From Misgurnus anguillicaudatus (lineage: Eukaryota; Chordata; Actinopteri; Cypriniformes; Cobitidae): a stretch of 64,000 bases of DNA. The stretch's first letter is position 1; each line of letters begins with the position of its first letter. Of this stretch, positions 22,618 to 34,360 are shown piece after piece. The notes beneath the pieces are model-generated. The model was not told where the DNA came from, ran no database searches, and saw only the letters and a program-made list of their open reading frames with translations. The stretch is from positions 949,001-1,013,000 of the forward strand of contig NC_073346.2 in NCBI RefSeq assembly GCF_027580225.2, in the 5' to 3' direction. The translations under genes and the position numbers were made by a program.

Positions 22618-24320
22618 TCATCTGACAACTATTGTTAGCTAAAAATACCATACAGTAATTTAATGGTGTAAATGTTTTTTAATTAATATGCATTCAAAAT
22701 GACCATAAATTACCTTTCATCTGCATCAGTCGTTATGAAAAAGAAAATATGTTAGGCTGTTATTTAATAATTATGAGATCATCATGTAATATAGACACCA
22801 AAAACCAAAGTGGATAAGATGATCATTAATTAATTTTCGGATCTAATATGAACATAATGCATTAAAACCTTGAACGCAGATATAAAAATGAAAAATTTTC
22901 AGAAGTTTAAACTGTGATTCTGTGAAGCACATGCAAACACTACAAGTAGGCTAGTGGATTGTATTAAAAACCATCAGGACATCAACATGGCCTTAATTTA
23001 GTGCATTTGGATCCTCACCTCCAGATGAATTAATAAACTGGACTGATGACTTAAATGTTGTTTAGTCACATGTGCGTTGTTAACTCTTCGGCTTTTGTTA
23101 TATTCCGTAGCTCTGCTCCAATAATCAACTTCTCCCAGGGACTGTTTGGTTACAGTGTCGTGTGTGTGCTTGATGATGTCAAAGTACCGCAAGAGCGATT
23201 CGAAAGAAGACTTCTCCGTACAATTTCTCGAATCACTCTCGCGGTTCTTTAATGTCATTCGTCTATCGGTTGTTGTGGCGCCACATGAACTCGAATACAC
23301 GAGTCTGTCTGCTTTCCAGTCACTTTTGCGCCGCTATAATTTGATTTCATATGATGATCGAATTACGCAGTGCCGCATAAAGTTAAATACATCAAATACT
23401 GTACAGCCGACTGTATATGACGGTTAACCCGCCAAAGTAGCAAGTAGTAAGTGATTCAGATGTTAATTTATGATTGAAAGTGTGAAAGGTTTGTCACAAA
23501 ATGAAACTCTTAGTTTCTGATCTTTTTTTTTGTGACGCACTCTAAAACCAAAGCAGCAGAAAGCACATCATGTTTTTAATGATTTTAAATAAGCACAAGG
23601 TTTTATCCTTATTGTGAGTTCACACAAATAAAAATACAACATTTAGAGTTTCGAATGTTGTTTTACTTGTATCTTTATGACTATAAATTTAGGGTAATTT
23701 AAGGTGCAAGGTCATCACGCGTATGCTGTTCACCGGCGCATATCTACACCGATGCAGCGCAGGGCTGCGAGAAAAGACATTAGGCTATTAAACTTTCGAT
23801 TTAACATATAACGATTTTTTTTTACATTAATTTGGAATCACTGTACTCATATTATCAACTTATCAGGCCATTAGTTATTCCGAATATAGGCTATAAGCGC
23901 AGCGCGCTGCTGACCGCTCAGCTGTCAATCTTCCGTCGACACTCACATTAAGTAACGATAAGATATTTGTCAAAAAACAAAAGGCTAAATACTGAATACT
24001 ACTCATATGCAACTGCAAGACATTAATAGTCGAATTTGATTGGAAGGAAACTTACATTATTCCCGTGGGAAGGAATGACGTTGGTAATAAAAACTTGAGG
24101 CAGCAGGTGAGACTGTTTCATCTGTTTCAGACAGCAGGGTCGGGGTACTCGTGGGTGAAACGCATTTATTTGATGTAACGTTAACGGGCATAATAATGGG
24201 CAATCCCCATGTCATTTGCGATGTAGATGAGGTCGGGACTCAATAGACAAGAGTAAAATGCGGGTCTAACACCAAAGACCGAAATTCGACTCATTTTTAA
24301 ATGGCCCCGTGCTTGTGTGT
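22618..24320. other. Intergenic DNA with no recognised gene
   Basis: AT-rich sequence. Overlapping short frames on both strands near 23000-23430 are the only notable coding potential. They lack any domain I know, and that they overlap on opposite strands argues for chance. Confidence 0.45.
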
Positions 24321-25000
24321 TTAAAGGGGGGGTTTAATGGTATTTCAAGCATTCTGACTTATTAACACAGTTATAGAGTTGTTTCCTCATGCTAAACGTA
24401 GGCAAAGTGTCAAAAATGCAGTTGGGCGTGTTTCAGAGTATTTCTGTGCCGAATGCACTTCGCCAGGGTTCGTACAAGTTTCGGCAAATTTTTTTCGATT
24501 ACGGTTCTAACTGAAGTTTCAGGGGTTTTCGATACGTATCACTTCTTTATATGGGCTTCCGCCGGAAAACTCCTCGCCCAGCCGTCAGTCAGCGGGAGAC
24601 GCTAGAGCTTGCTAACAGCTTATTACGCCACTCAGCCTTGTTTAATTTCAAAAGTCAACAATGGCACAACAAGAAGTGTGTTTTTGGATGTAAGGAGAAG
24701 ACATCCAGCCTTATGGAAACAATGGATATAGTTTATTATCCGGATTAGCAGCGGAGTTTTGCGTGTGTGTTTGATGCGGTGGATTTTCAGAACCGGGTCA
24801 TGACGAGTTACACGTGGTAAGTAAGACTTCTGTCTTATGTTGGAAATAGGCGCGTGTATATTATATAAATGACACGAACATGTAGTGAATCATAAGTTAA
24901 AACAGTGTTGTATAGTGTTGTATGACTCGTACTCGCTCCTCCCGTGTTATAACTCCTTCTTCTTTATTTTTTCATACGTTATCGGAAAGATTCGGTAAAG
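24321..25000 (+). mobile_element. Possible left half of a TTAA-type DNA element with a THAP-like finger remnant
   Basis: TTAA at 24321 is followed by agggggggtttaatgg, an end-like sequence, but I see no matching right end, so the copy is truncated. Near 24650-24690 the frame reads KKCVFGCKEKTSSL, which recalls the start of a THAP-type zinc finger. The frame soon stops at 24746, and tacacgtg|gtaagt near 24818 looks like a splice donor. All of this is weak. Confidence 0.3.
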
Positions 25001-25498
25001 CTAATCTTTCTTTTATAAATCTGATTAAACTAAAGACTCTTCAGAGATATAAAGGATGTCATACTACTCCATAGGTACTCCAGATTAATATCAGAAATGC
25101 AGAAACAGCGTGTGTTACGTGAGCTTTAAGATTGTCTGAAGACAGTTAAAGATTTCTATTTAATTGCGCGATTTGCGGTGTGACGGGGTCGGCGTCTGTA
25201 TAACTGTACGGGGGTTCTGTCAATCACAGCGGTGCGGATTACCAAACAGGACTGTGCGTGACTTTGCAACAGGGAACTGTAACGCTAAACACGAGCACGA
25301 ACTTGCAAATGCACACTACATTAAAACTACAATGAAATATCCGTACTACGTACGTAGCTATGTAACTTTTTTTTTTTTAAAGAAAATACAGTTTAGATCA
25401 AACATATAAAAGCAATATGCTAAATATAAGGAAAAGTAAATGACAGCATGAAAATTATAAAAAATACATGTTAGTTTACTGTAGTCTATATTCTACAT

Positions 25499-25906
25499 TT
25501 AAAAAAATAATGTACATTTATAATCATCATGGGCACCCCTTGCCACCACAGCTGAAAAAAATCCTAGAGGAAACACTGAGTAATCTTTTTTCATTTCACT
25601 GAGCGCTTCCTTTTCGCATTGCTCTTTCTGGTTATCTGTAAAGCATGTCTCCCATTTCGCGTATTCACTATTATAGCGTTTCAACAGCAGCAAACACAGA
25701 GTGTCATATTTATCACCAAGATGACTGACATATATATTAGCGAATTTACTGCACCATTCCTTACAAAGTTTAGGTATAGTTAACCACACTAGACCAACCA
25801 ATAGGCTGTAAAAGAAAATTAAAACGAAGTTCATATTACTGAACAAATCAAACAAACGCAAGCACGAGGGCCCCCTACTGGATGGGGCCCCTGAGCTCAA
25901 GCCCAA
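25499..25906 (-). CDS. Unidentified 135-codon ORF with a membrane segment
   Basis: I do not recognise this protein. Reading on the minus strand, residues about 24-44 (MNFVLIFFYSLLVGLVWLTI) form a convincing hydrophobic segment, followed by LCKEWCSKFANIYVSHLGDK and a charged, probably helical tail with EYAKWETCFTDNQKEQCEKE. Several cysteines are present. A pyrimidine tract ending ttcttttacag lies just upstream of the codons for LLVGLVWL, so the true coding part may be an exon starting there rather than at the ATG. Amino-acid use looks more protein-like than neighbouring chance frames. It could be a host exon, a transposon-encoded accessory, or chance. Confidence 0.3.
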   Translation of the reverse strand: MGLSSGAPSSRGPSCLRLFDLFSNMNFVLIFFYSLLVGLVWLTIPKLCKEWCSKFANIYVSHLGDKYDTLCLLLLKRYNSEYAKWETCFTDNQKEQCEKEALSEMKKDYSVFPLGFFSAVVARGAHDDYKCTLFF

Positions 25907-26329
25907 TGGTAAGTCTGGCCATGATAATCACCATTGTCTTTTCCCATCATCTGTCGAATAAAGTTATGTTTTGTGTTACCAGTCATCCTCCTCGTCCTTC
26001 ATACACATACTGTGACACATTTTATAAAATGTCTATGCATATCTATAGTTCTTGGTTAGGTACATGTCAGCTAAGGGGATGGGTATTCTTTTATTATTTA
26101 AAGCTTTAAAGCATTACGTATGAACAATGTCTTTAAGTTTTTAGTCATTCAACATCCAGTACCTGAAAAAGCGTTGATATCCAAAACCTTGTGTAGTATA
26201 TTGGTGGTTAGACAGGATTGAACTGTGGCCTTATTAAGAAGTAAAAAAATACACCTGGTTTAAATGGAGGTCAACAGGGATGTCTGAAATTAAACATGAT
26301 TAAAAATTATATGAATGTCTTTAAGATGT
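25907..26329. other. No recognised feature
   Basis: AT-rich single-copy-looking DNA with no supported frame or repeat. Confidence 0.45.
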
Positions 26330-26615
26330 CTGCAAAGCATGTTCAACAAGCATGTCAGTAGGACGTCTAATCTAAACACAAAAAATACATCTTAAAAAGA
26401 CGTTGCATGAACATTGTCTCTCAGATTCAAAAAGCATGTCAGTAGGATGCCTAATTTTAACACAAAAAAAGACGTCTAATAAAAACATTGCATTAACGTT
26501 GTCTCTAGCTCCCCGGTGGATGTTGAACGTTAAACGTTGAACAAGCATGTCAGTGGGACATCTAATTTCAACACAAAAAGATGTCTAAAAAAGATGTTGC
26601 AAAGACTTTCTGGAT
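26330..26615. repeat. Imperfect tandem repeat, about three units of 90-110 bp
   Basis: The word aagcatgtcagtaggacgtc or a variant recurs near 26349, 26434 and 26544, each followed by ctaa, an A-rich tract and a gatgtc/gacgtc word. Units diverge by indels. The same kind of gacgt-rich wording occurs at 13718-14433. Confidence 0.7.
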
Positions 26616-27839
26616 ACTCAGTGGACATCTTTTAAATGTTAGACAAACACATTATAATTGACGTCTTTTGGACGTGTTTTTGTTCAATGGGAACATTTAA
26701 AAAAGGGCATAATAGGCCCCCTTAAAACAACATATCAATCACAAACACAACATATTATTCATTTTCTTTCCTAAGTGTGTGGTTTCCTTTCAGAAGACAT
26801 TTAGTAAACCACTGGATTTTAGGATTAAATTTGTTGATGAATGGATGTGCTTTTTGGGGCTTCTCTGATTGTGTTTGACTGAAGATAATTAATTCCTCAC
26901 TCAAGTGGGCACCTCACATACTGGAAAGGCCTGAGCCTGGTTTCATGAAAATCCTTAAGTGAGGGTTTCTCTGAGGGAAGGGATTTCTTTAAGAGCATTG
27001 CAACAAAGGTATTAACTGTCACCCTATCTAAGTGTTTATACTAAGTATTCTAAGGTAGTCTGTCAAAAATCGGCAATAGAGAAGCTGTTGCTATACTGTA
27101 GGTACAAAACCTCACAACGTAAACAAATTAACGCATGCAGCTCAACAGACTGTGGATTTGTATACAATGAAACGTCACAAATAACAGACTTTAAAGTACT
27201 GCATGTATAAAACCTCAATGTAATCAAAACTTGAAGCACTTTGGATTGACTGGCAATTAAACCAATATTCTCCTAATGAATGTGCAAAACTTTTCTCGAA
27301 GGAATTACTTTTATTTTTAGAAATGCACGTTGGTACTTCCTTTTCTTAAATAAAGCCATAGCGTGTGACGTTAAGGGACCTGTTATACAAGGTCGCAACA
27401 AATGACAGATTAAGTTATTTTTTGCGACTTATTTATTACACATAAATGTTCAGATAGATACACAGGTTTTCTTAAATGCCTGTCTTGGCAACATATATAC
27501 CTAATATGATTGTTATATTAACATTTTTCAGTGTCCAAATTAAAAATGGTATAAAACATTACAAATTTTTGTCGTAGTCTGTGTCTTTTGACATTAATGT
27601 TCATTACCATAGTTCAAAATATCGGTTATCGACCTGTAATGACTGGTATCGACATCTGTCGTGAAAAACATATCGGTGTATGTTAGATCTATAGAAAACA
27701 AATAAAATCTAAAGTTGACCATCAGACACAGATACATCAAAGACAGCAGAAAATTACAGGAGTGTACGAAATCAGTCTGTGGTCAGCGGTATAATACTGA
27801 CACTCGGTGGTTGCGCCTGGTCAACAGGGACAGTACAGG
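26616..27839. other. Intergenic DNA; one TTAA-type element end near 26700-26736
   Basis: A fragment reading gggcataataggccccctta at about 26704-26723 resembles the end of a TTAA element similar to the one at 20783-22613. The rest has no recognised gene or repeat. Confidence 0.4.
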
Positions 27840-28250
27840 TCTGATTTTTTCTAAGAAAATGTTTGAATAGGCGTAATCTTTCCTAATTGGCTGGATATTT
27901 GAATATTGTACATATATATTCTCGCCTGAACTGAATTTTTTTACCCAAAAATGGTCATATTGAGAAATGGCTATTACATGAGTTCTGACATTGAAATGGT
28001 TACCTGTTGGTCTGAGCTTCAAGTGCATGAGTTCCTCCCAAAAGACACTTTGAAAACACTCTGTTGTTATTTTCTAGTTTTCTTTTTTAAACGTATGCAG
28101 TCGAACTGTTGTATAAAAGCAATATCATTCTCAGAGTCATGTGATATAGCTCTATATTATCACTGTCTACTTGGACTGCAGCCTCGTGCCTCTGGCCTAA
28201 TCCCAGCCGTGATGATATCGAGCTATATCACACTCCTACTCCAGCGATAC
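27840..28250. repeat. Dispersed repeat with terminal hairpin (copy 2)
   Basis: Second copy of the repeat at 10740-11196. The hairpin occupies 28118-28250, starting agcaatatcattctcagag, with arms gtgatatagctctatattat and gatatcgagctatatcacac and the same inner text cctcgtgcctctggcctaat. The upstream part shares tacatatatattctcgcc with copy 1 in patches only. Confidence 0.65.
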
Positions 28251-29589
28251 AGTACAGTGTGTACTTTGATCTTAACACATTTATTATTCTCCTAGGTAAA
28301 GTTGCCTAAATTATAAGCAGTACTATAAATATTATAAGTCTTTTAATGTTACGTTTTTGCTTAAAGTCCTAAACGCTAAAAATCTAAACCTACAGTAGAT
28401 AACTGTCATAATCAATTAATTCAATTCACATTTATTGTATACAATGCCCAAGTCTATTTGCTGAAGTGACATTACATCCTTTTATATGCAAATTTAACTC
28501 AAAATGATTATGCTTATAGCTCTTTGGTCCTATGAGTATCTGTCTCATCTGAATTTAAAAGAAGGAAGTTACGAATCATCCCGCGTTTTATATCTTGTAT
28601 GCAGTCAGTCAATTTGGATAATTTAGAGGTTTTGATGGTCAGATAAAAAAAACAAAGCTTTTAAGTTTTAGTTTAGGTTTTTAGCTTTGACTTGACAGAG
28701 CTCCAACTCAAAGCATGTGGCAGCTGAGTTGACTGTTGTTTACATTTGTTTTAAGTGATTGCTTTTTATATAAATAAAAATGTTAATGCAAATAATACTC
28801 AATAATTAAAGTATTAAAATACACTATATATGGCTTGCACACGCATCGGTATAATGGCTGTCCAGTTCCACTCCTGCTTCTCAGGGGTATAAGCACACAT
28901 ACATGACTAACAATGTCTGTACATCTTGGCCAGATTAAAGCACTTCTTAGAAAAACAAAAATAAATCACAGAAATATAAACAGTGCATTATATTCAGTAC
29001 ATTGACAAAATGTGTACAGTGTCAAAAAGCCATCGACAGGGTAGCTACTTCAATTTCCTTGATATAGGTTTAGTGACCAGACTTATCAAGGTCAGTAAAT
29101 ACAACTAACCTCTAAACCTGTTAAGCAATAGTAATAGTCATGCTTGCTTTTGAGACAATAATTAGAAAGAGTTATTACTAAACAGAAAATTCTACAAATT
29201 TTCCACTAGGTGGTGACAACTACTGGGTCTGACAGAGAAACTGTAAATTCTGCTTGCCAGTAAATGTGGCTCATAGGATGCAGATTTACAGTAAAACTTT
29301 GTTTTATGTAGGTCATGTTGTTTTATAGTCACAGCTCTGTCTGATAGGTATTCAATGTGACTAATGCACAGTGTATGCATTTGCATGTTTACTTATAGAT
29401 CTAAATCAGAACATAAAATAGATACTGTATTTGTCAATTATATGTAGCTAATTATAATTATGTGTCACACCCTAACCTCAACAAATATTTCATGCATTTA
29501 GCTCGCTTTTGAGTAAGATCACACATTTTATCAGTAGTTGAGATACTAGGATACTATAACTAGAGATTACACCATGGCTCAGGTTGGAT
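28251..29589. other. Intergenic DNA with no recognised gene
   Basis: AT-rich. Only short frames without domains are present. Confidence 0.5.
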
Positions 29590-30280
29590 CCCACCTTATG
29601 TTGCTTTTCCATTGCATAGTACCCCACGGTTTGGGTCAGGTCAGTTCACCTCACTTTGGCTTGGTTAGCTTTTCCATCAAGTTTAGTAACACTTCGGAGT
29701 GGGAGCGAATATAGGCGTGTCATTAGGCTGGTAGTGACGATTTCTCTCAGACCAGTCAGTAATCTACAGTATTTTCGCGTCACACTTTGGTATCAGCTCA
29801 GGTAGCTTGGAACCTTAGCCGAGGTGGTACTAAAAAAGTATCGGGTACTACATACCGTATTTATGTTTTACAGGTGTTTTACCTGTTTTTTTTAATAACA
29901 TGTTGCATTATGGGTGCAAACCCCTGCTGCAATCTTTCACTTTTGCTTCTCTTTCACCATCTCTGTTTGAAAGTCACCACTATGGTGATTTGTGTTCCCT
30001 TTAGTTAGGCTTTTGTCCCTTGACCCTCACCATTGTTGGGAATAACGGCGCTATAAGTAATTGGCGTTAGTAACTGCGTTATTTTTTTCAGTAACGCGTA
30101 ATCAAATAAATTACTGTTTCCTCCGTTATAACGCCGTTATCGTTACTGACATTAAAATGCTGCGCGTTACTAAACTTGATCTCACTGTAGTGATTTTCAC
30201 CCGTGTATGCTCGCTCTCTTAGCCAAACACTGTTTTTCTCTTGTGTGTTTGTTGTGAGAAACATAACTGATGATGATTGG

Positions 30281-30308
30281 TATGTGTGTGTGTGTGTGTG
30301 TGTGTGTA
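30281..30308. repeat. (TG)n microsatellite
   Basis: About 14 TG units lie inside the short hAT element. Confidence 0.95.
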
Positions 30309-30705
30309 AGAGGGGGTGGGAGAACCACATAGCTGATGATGATTGGCTTAATTTCCATCGTTAGCCAGCCAGAGGCAGAATTCACACACAGACACGCACA
30401 CTCGCACAGTCCGAGTCCGAGCGTACAGTGTAAAAAAGTCTTAGCAACTTTCTATCACTTTAGCGACTTTATAGGACAAATCTAGCTATCTTTTCTGACG
30501 TGGTTGGAGACATTTGTAGACTGACATGAAAATACGCGTCGTTTTCTCTTCTCAACGAGCAGCGGTGCTGCTGCTGCTGCTGTGCCCCATCTCAAAGCAC
30601 TGACAGGCAGCCCGGTCATCGCGCATCAATCACTCCGAAAACACCGGCGACAGGGTGATGGCAAGTACAACAAGCTCAAAGGTAGCGGTCGCAAACACAA
30701 AGTAT

Positions 30706-30870
30706 AAAGCACTACTTTTCCATTGTTGAGGTGAAAGGCAAGAATGTTTGTGTAATGTGCAACTTATGCCCATGAAGAAAAAGTCTCTCCACGTCTGTAG
30801 CAAGTAATTCTGATCTAATAAAGCACCTCACATCGTCACATGCTGCCACAAAATTAGTCATTTCTCTTTA
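30706..30870 (+). pseudogene. BED zinc-finger remnant of a hAT transposase
   Basis: One frame gives KHYFSIVEVKGKNVCVMCNL, and after a one-base shift the next gives SVASNSDLIKHLTSSH. Together these show the Cys-x2-Cys ... His-x4-His pattern of a BED finger, the DNA-binding N-terminus of hAT transposases. An in-frame TGA follows LCP. The catalytic domain is absent. Confidence 0.7.
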
Positions 30871-31757
30871 GTATCCATTTTAGTAATTTAACATATTTAA
30901 TTTTGTAAGGGGCATTCAAGTTATTTGAAATATTAGAATTTTTTAAGTAACGCAGTAATTACTTTTCCTGGTAATTAGTTACTTTTATAATGATGTAACG
31001 CAGTTACTAACTCAGTTACTATTTGTGAGAAGTTATTAGTAACTATAACTAATTACTTTTTTAAAGTAACGTTTCCAACACTGACCCTCACAGAACTGAC
31101 TCTGCTCTTTTGGCATTGCAATAGTGTTTTTGCTTATAGCAATTACAACTTGTTTGTTGCTTGAGGAAGGAGAAATGTCTATGATGTCATATACGCTCAG
31201 TTGTTTTTATGTTATGCTGCCTAACATTTGAATATGAAATGATAAAATAAGAATAAAGAACTTAAAATGTATAAAAGTGACACTCTATGCTGATCTAAAA
31301 ACACACTATTTTGAATAAGATTGCTGCAAATTTGTCAGCTGTGGTTTTTGCTTCAGAGACATCAACACTTTGGATACAAATCTCAACAATCGTGAGTAAT
31401 CGTTAGTAAATGTTAAGAAAGAGTTTTTTACAATCCCAACATGCATTGCAGCATGAAGCTTTGTTGTTGATTGTCACCATTGTTGCGTTTCATAGGCAGA
31501 TTGAAGTGTCCCTAGAGGTTACGGACAATGTTCTGTAAATCTACTGACAGTGTTCTATAAATCTACAGAATGTTCAGTTTTTGAATAAACGGAAATGTCT
31601 GTAAACATAACGGAAAAAGTACCGGTAATTTTTTGCCAGGACATTATCCGTTTTTTTACGGATTATTTTTTTAGAGTGTACTGTGCCCAAAGGAAAAGCC
31701 CCCCAAAAGTAAGCTGACCCAAACCAAACCATGGGGTACTATGCAATGGATGACCCA

Positions 31758-33628
31758 GCACCTGTGGATAGATGACATCAACCTCTGCAAGGAGTCATGA
31801 TAGTGTCAGGTTCAGAACATCAGAACTTGTTAAAATGACAAATGAATATGGCAGAGGAGAACTTTCCCTCTCGGATGAGTTTGGTTTCTCCCAAAGTTTT
31901 TCTCTGCTTAAACATCATAGTTCCTTGCCACTGTTGCATTTGGCTTGCTCACTGGGAGACTACTGTTGGTTAATGTCACTTTAAATCCAACAGGCTTAAT
32001 ATCTTAATAGACATTACAGCTCTTTTAATATTTCTTATGTTTGTTCTTCTTTGTTTTAAGCTAAATTTAAATTGAGCTGAAATAGGTACACACACACACA
32101 CACTCACACACAAGTTGGAAAAAACACTCTCACTCTCATTCTCCAGTTCTGCTCCTCAAAAAACAATAAGTGCTCTCCATATGTGTGAGAGTGTGGAGCC
32201 TGGATATGTATCAACAACTCCAGCTGGAAGGAACGAATGGCAAGGAAAAGGGAGAGAGAAACAAATAGCGAGAGGAAGAGGTCATCTGTTTCCTCTCTCT
32301 GTTACACACCTGTACAGCGCAAGCACATGTGAAGCATTTTCTGTTGCCTACTTTCCGGTGCACTTGGGAAGTTGGATTCTTCTGTTGCTGAACATCTTGA
32401 ATTAAATTTCATCCTCTACTGACTGTCACAAAATTGAAAAAGTTGAGTTTAGTTATTTTATGCACAGGTATGTTTTACTAGTTGCAATACTACAGATCTG
32501 TGGGTCTCCCCAAGAGATGGTTGTCCAAATGCCATGAGAATAAACTTTTTCATTATTTCATGTGATTATGATTACAGTGTAAATATCAACTTCGGCAAGC
32601 TAAATGTAATATTGTAATATAATAAATAAATGTAATATTTATTTATATGTGTAATTCAGTTTCATTTACAGGAAAAACTGCAGATTGTCGTATCTAAACT
32701 GTATTGGATCTGTATTCTGATCTTGTATTCTTTGTATTTCAAATTTTTCTTTACTGTGTTATTTCCACTGCTTGTTATAAAATATAAAAGCGAATAGAAT
32801 AAAAAATACTATTTAAATAAAATGATATCACATTGAATTGAACACTGGAACCCTTTGAAAGACCAATGTCCCTCTCCATGCTGTGGTGATTTCATGTCCC
32901 ATACACCAGAGAATGGAGAGGCAGGGGAAAAAAGAAGGAAGGCCACTTCCTGATGTGTTTATATTTCTCACACACTTTTCTTCCTGTCCTAGCTGTATTT
33001 AGACTTCCCTTTACAGCCTCTATTCTGAGACTATTTTTGCCCTGACAACATGCACTTCCACTTGCGTTTGTGAGTGAAAGACTCAGGAGAACTAATATAA
33101 CAATCACCTGGTTTATTGCATTCTTAAACACTCATGTTCACACTCGGGTTGAATATTCTTGTATGACATTTGTATTGCCAATGGTTTTAGAAAACAAAAG
33201 TGCAATATATGTAAAAAAAGCATCACAAATAACTCGGTCTGTTAGGTTTCTCTCTTCAACTTGTGTAAAAATAAGATGACATGACTTGTCTTCCTGCCCA
33301 TTAGCACATCTACGTTCAGTCTGAACCATCAGCACCAATCTTTCTCGTCACTGCAGTTCTGCAAAAAGACAGCACTCAATCTAAAGGTGAACAAACAATT
33401 TTTTTTTTAAATACAGCCAGGAGAGGATCTGACTGTTGACTGCACATATGTTTCATTTCATTTATTATACAGGAAAGAATAAAAAGTAACACCAAGATAC
33501 AATTTAAACGGGCCTGACTCAGTTTAAAAACTGGTTTCCAGCAGGTTCCTGTTCTGCAGAACATAAAACAGTAAAACACATATCATAACATATAAAAACA
33601 CACTTTTAAACTACACAAATACAGGAAC
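31758..33628. other. Intergenic DNA with a short (CA)n near 32088-32104
   Basis: No recognised gene. The frame at 32115-32405 and the minus-strand frame at 32892-33131 are short, without domains, and not supported by splice signals. Confidence 0.5.
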
Positions 33629-33630
33629 TA

Positions 33631-34358
33631 CAGGGAGTGCAGAATTATTAGGCAAGTTGTATTTTTGAGGATTACTTTTGTTATTGTACAACTACAGTGC
33701 TCTTGGTCAATTCAAAATGTTAACAAACCCTCAAACCTGAACATTTAAGTAGTAAAAGTGAAATTTTGGCTTTCTTAAGAGAATATTTCTATGTACATCA
33801 TTATTAGGCAACTATTAGTGTGCAGAATTATTAGGCAACTAAATGAAAAACAAAGATTTTACCATCTCACTTGTTTTTTTTCACCTGTTAAAGTGAGAAT
33901 AATAAATAAACTCTACATTTACAAAAAAATTAATAAAAAAATAAAAAATAAAAAAATATATAAACTCAGCGACCAACACAGCCACCCTTCATTTCGATAA
34001 CAGTCACAAGCCTTCCATTCACGGATTCAGTCAGTTTCTTGATCTGGTCTGAACCAACATTTTGTGCAGACGCAACCACAGCCTCCCAGACACTGTTCAG
34101 AGAGGTGTACGGTTTACCTTCACTGTAAATGTCCTGCTTAAGAAGGGATCAAAAGGTCTCAATAGGGTTTAAGTCAGGTGAAGAAGGGGGCCATGTTTTT
34201 AGTTTTTCACCTTTAAGGCCTTTACTGGCCAGCCATGCAGTGGAGTACTTTGATGCATGTGATGGAGCGTATTTTGAATTGACCAAGAGCTCTGTAGTTG
34301 TACAATAACAAAAGTAATCCTCAAAAATACAACTTGCCTAATAATTCTGCACTCCCTG
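33631..34358 (-). mobile_element. Tc1/mariner-type transposon with internal deletion
   Basis: The ends are cagggagtgcagaattatta (33631) and its exact reverse complement (to 34358), flanked by TA on both sides (33629-33630 and 34359-34360). The terminal repeats match over about 90 bp. At 728 bp it is well short of a usual Tc1 element. Only the C-terminal third of the transposase remains. The word gcagaattattaggcaa recurs at 33639 and about 33819, with another attattaggcaac near 33801, which may be repeated binding sites. Confidence 0.9.
33966..34262 (-). pseudogene. Tc1-type transposase, C-terminal fragment
   Basis: Read on the minus strand: SHASKYSTAWLASKGLK, then TWPPSSPDLNPIETF, a TGA where Trp is expected, then SLLKQDIYSEGKPYTSLNSV to a stop at 33966. 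SPDLNPIE holds the last catalytic acid (Glu) of the DDE/D triad. The first two Asp residues and the paired helix-turn-helix DNA-binding domain are missing. About 98 codons remain with one nonsense change, so the fragment is inactive. Confidence 0.88.
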
Positions 34359-34360
34359 TA

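Larger units (their letters stand above)
30031..31083 (+). mobile_element. Short hAT element with perfect 8-bp target duplication
   Basis: ACCCTCAC lies at both 30023-30030 and 31084-31091. The element starts CATTGTTGGGAATAACG and ends CGTTTCCAACACTG, imperfect inverted repeats. The subterminal regions are full of agtaac/gttact words, likely transposase binding sites. It keeps only a BED-finger remnant, so it is a deleted, non-autonomous copy. Confidence 0.85.
29600..31757. mobile_element. Possible DNA element bounded by inverted repeats, interrupted by a hAT element
   Basis: The left region carries ccattgcatagtaccccacg then gtttgggtcag. The right region near 31710-31757 carries the reverse complement, ccatggggtactatgcaatgg. 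The arms are about 35-45 bp with mismatches. The span between includes a complete 1.05 kb hAT-type insertion and a possible MITE near 31500-31680. No transposase of its own is visible, and the exact ends and target duplication are not resolved. Confidence 0.45.

Noticed and set aside
23055..23427. Overlapping frames that might be a host exon
   Set aside because: Open on both strands at once, no domain, no convincing acceptor or donor.
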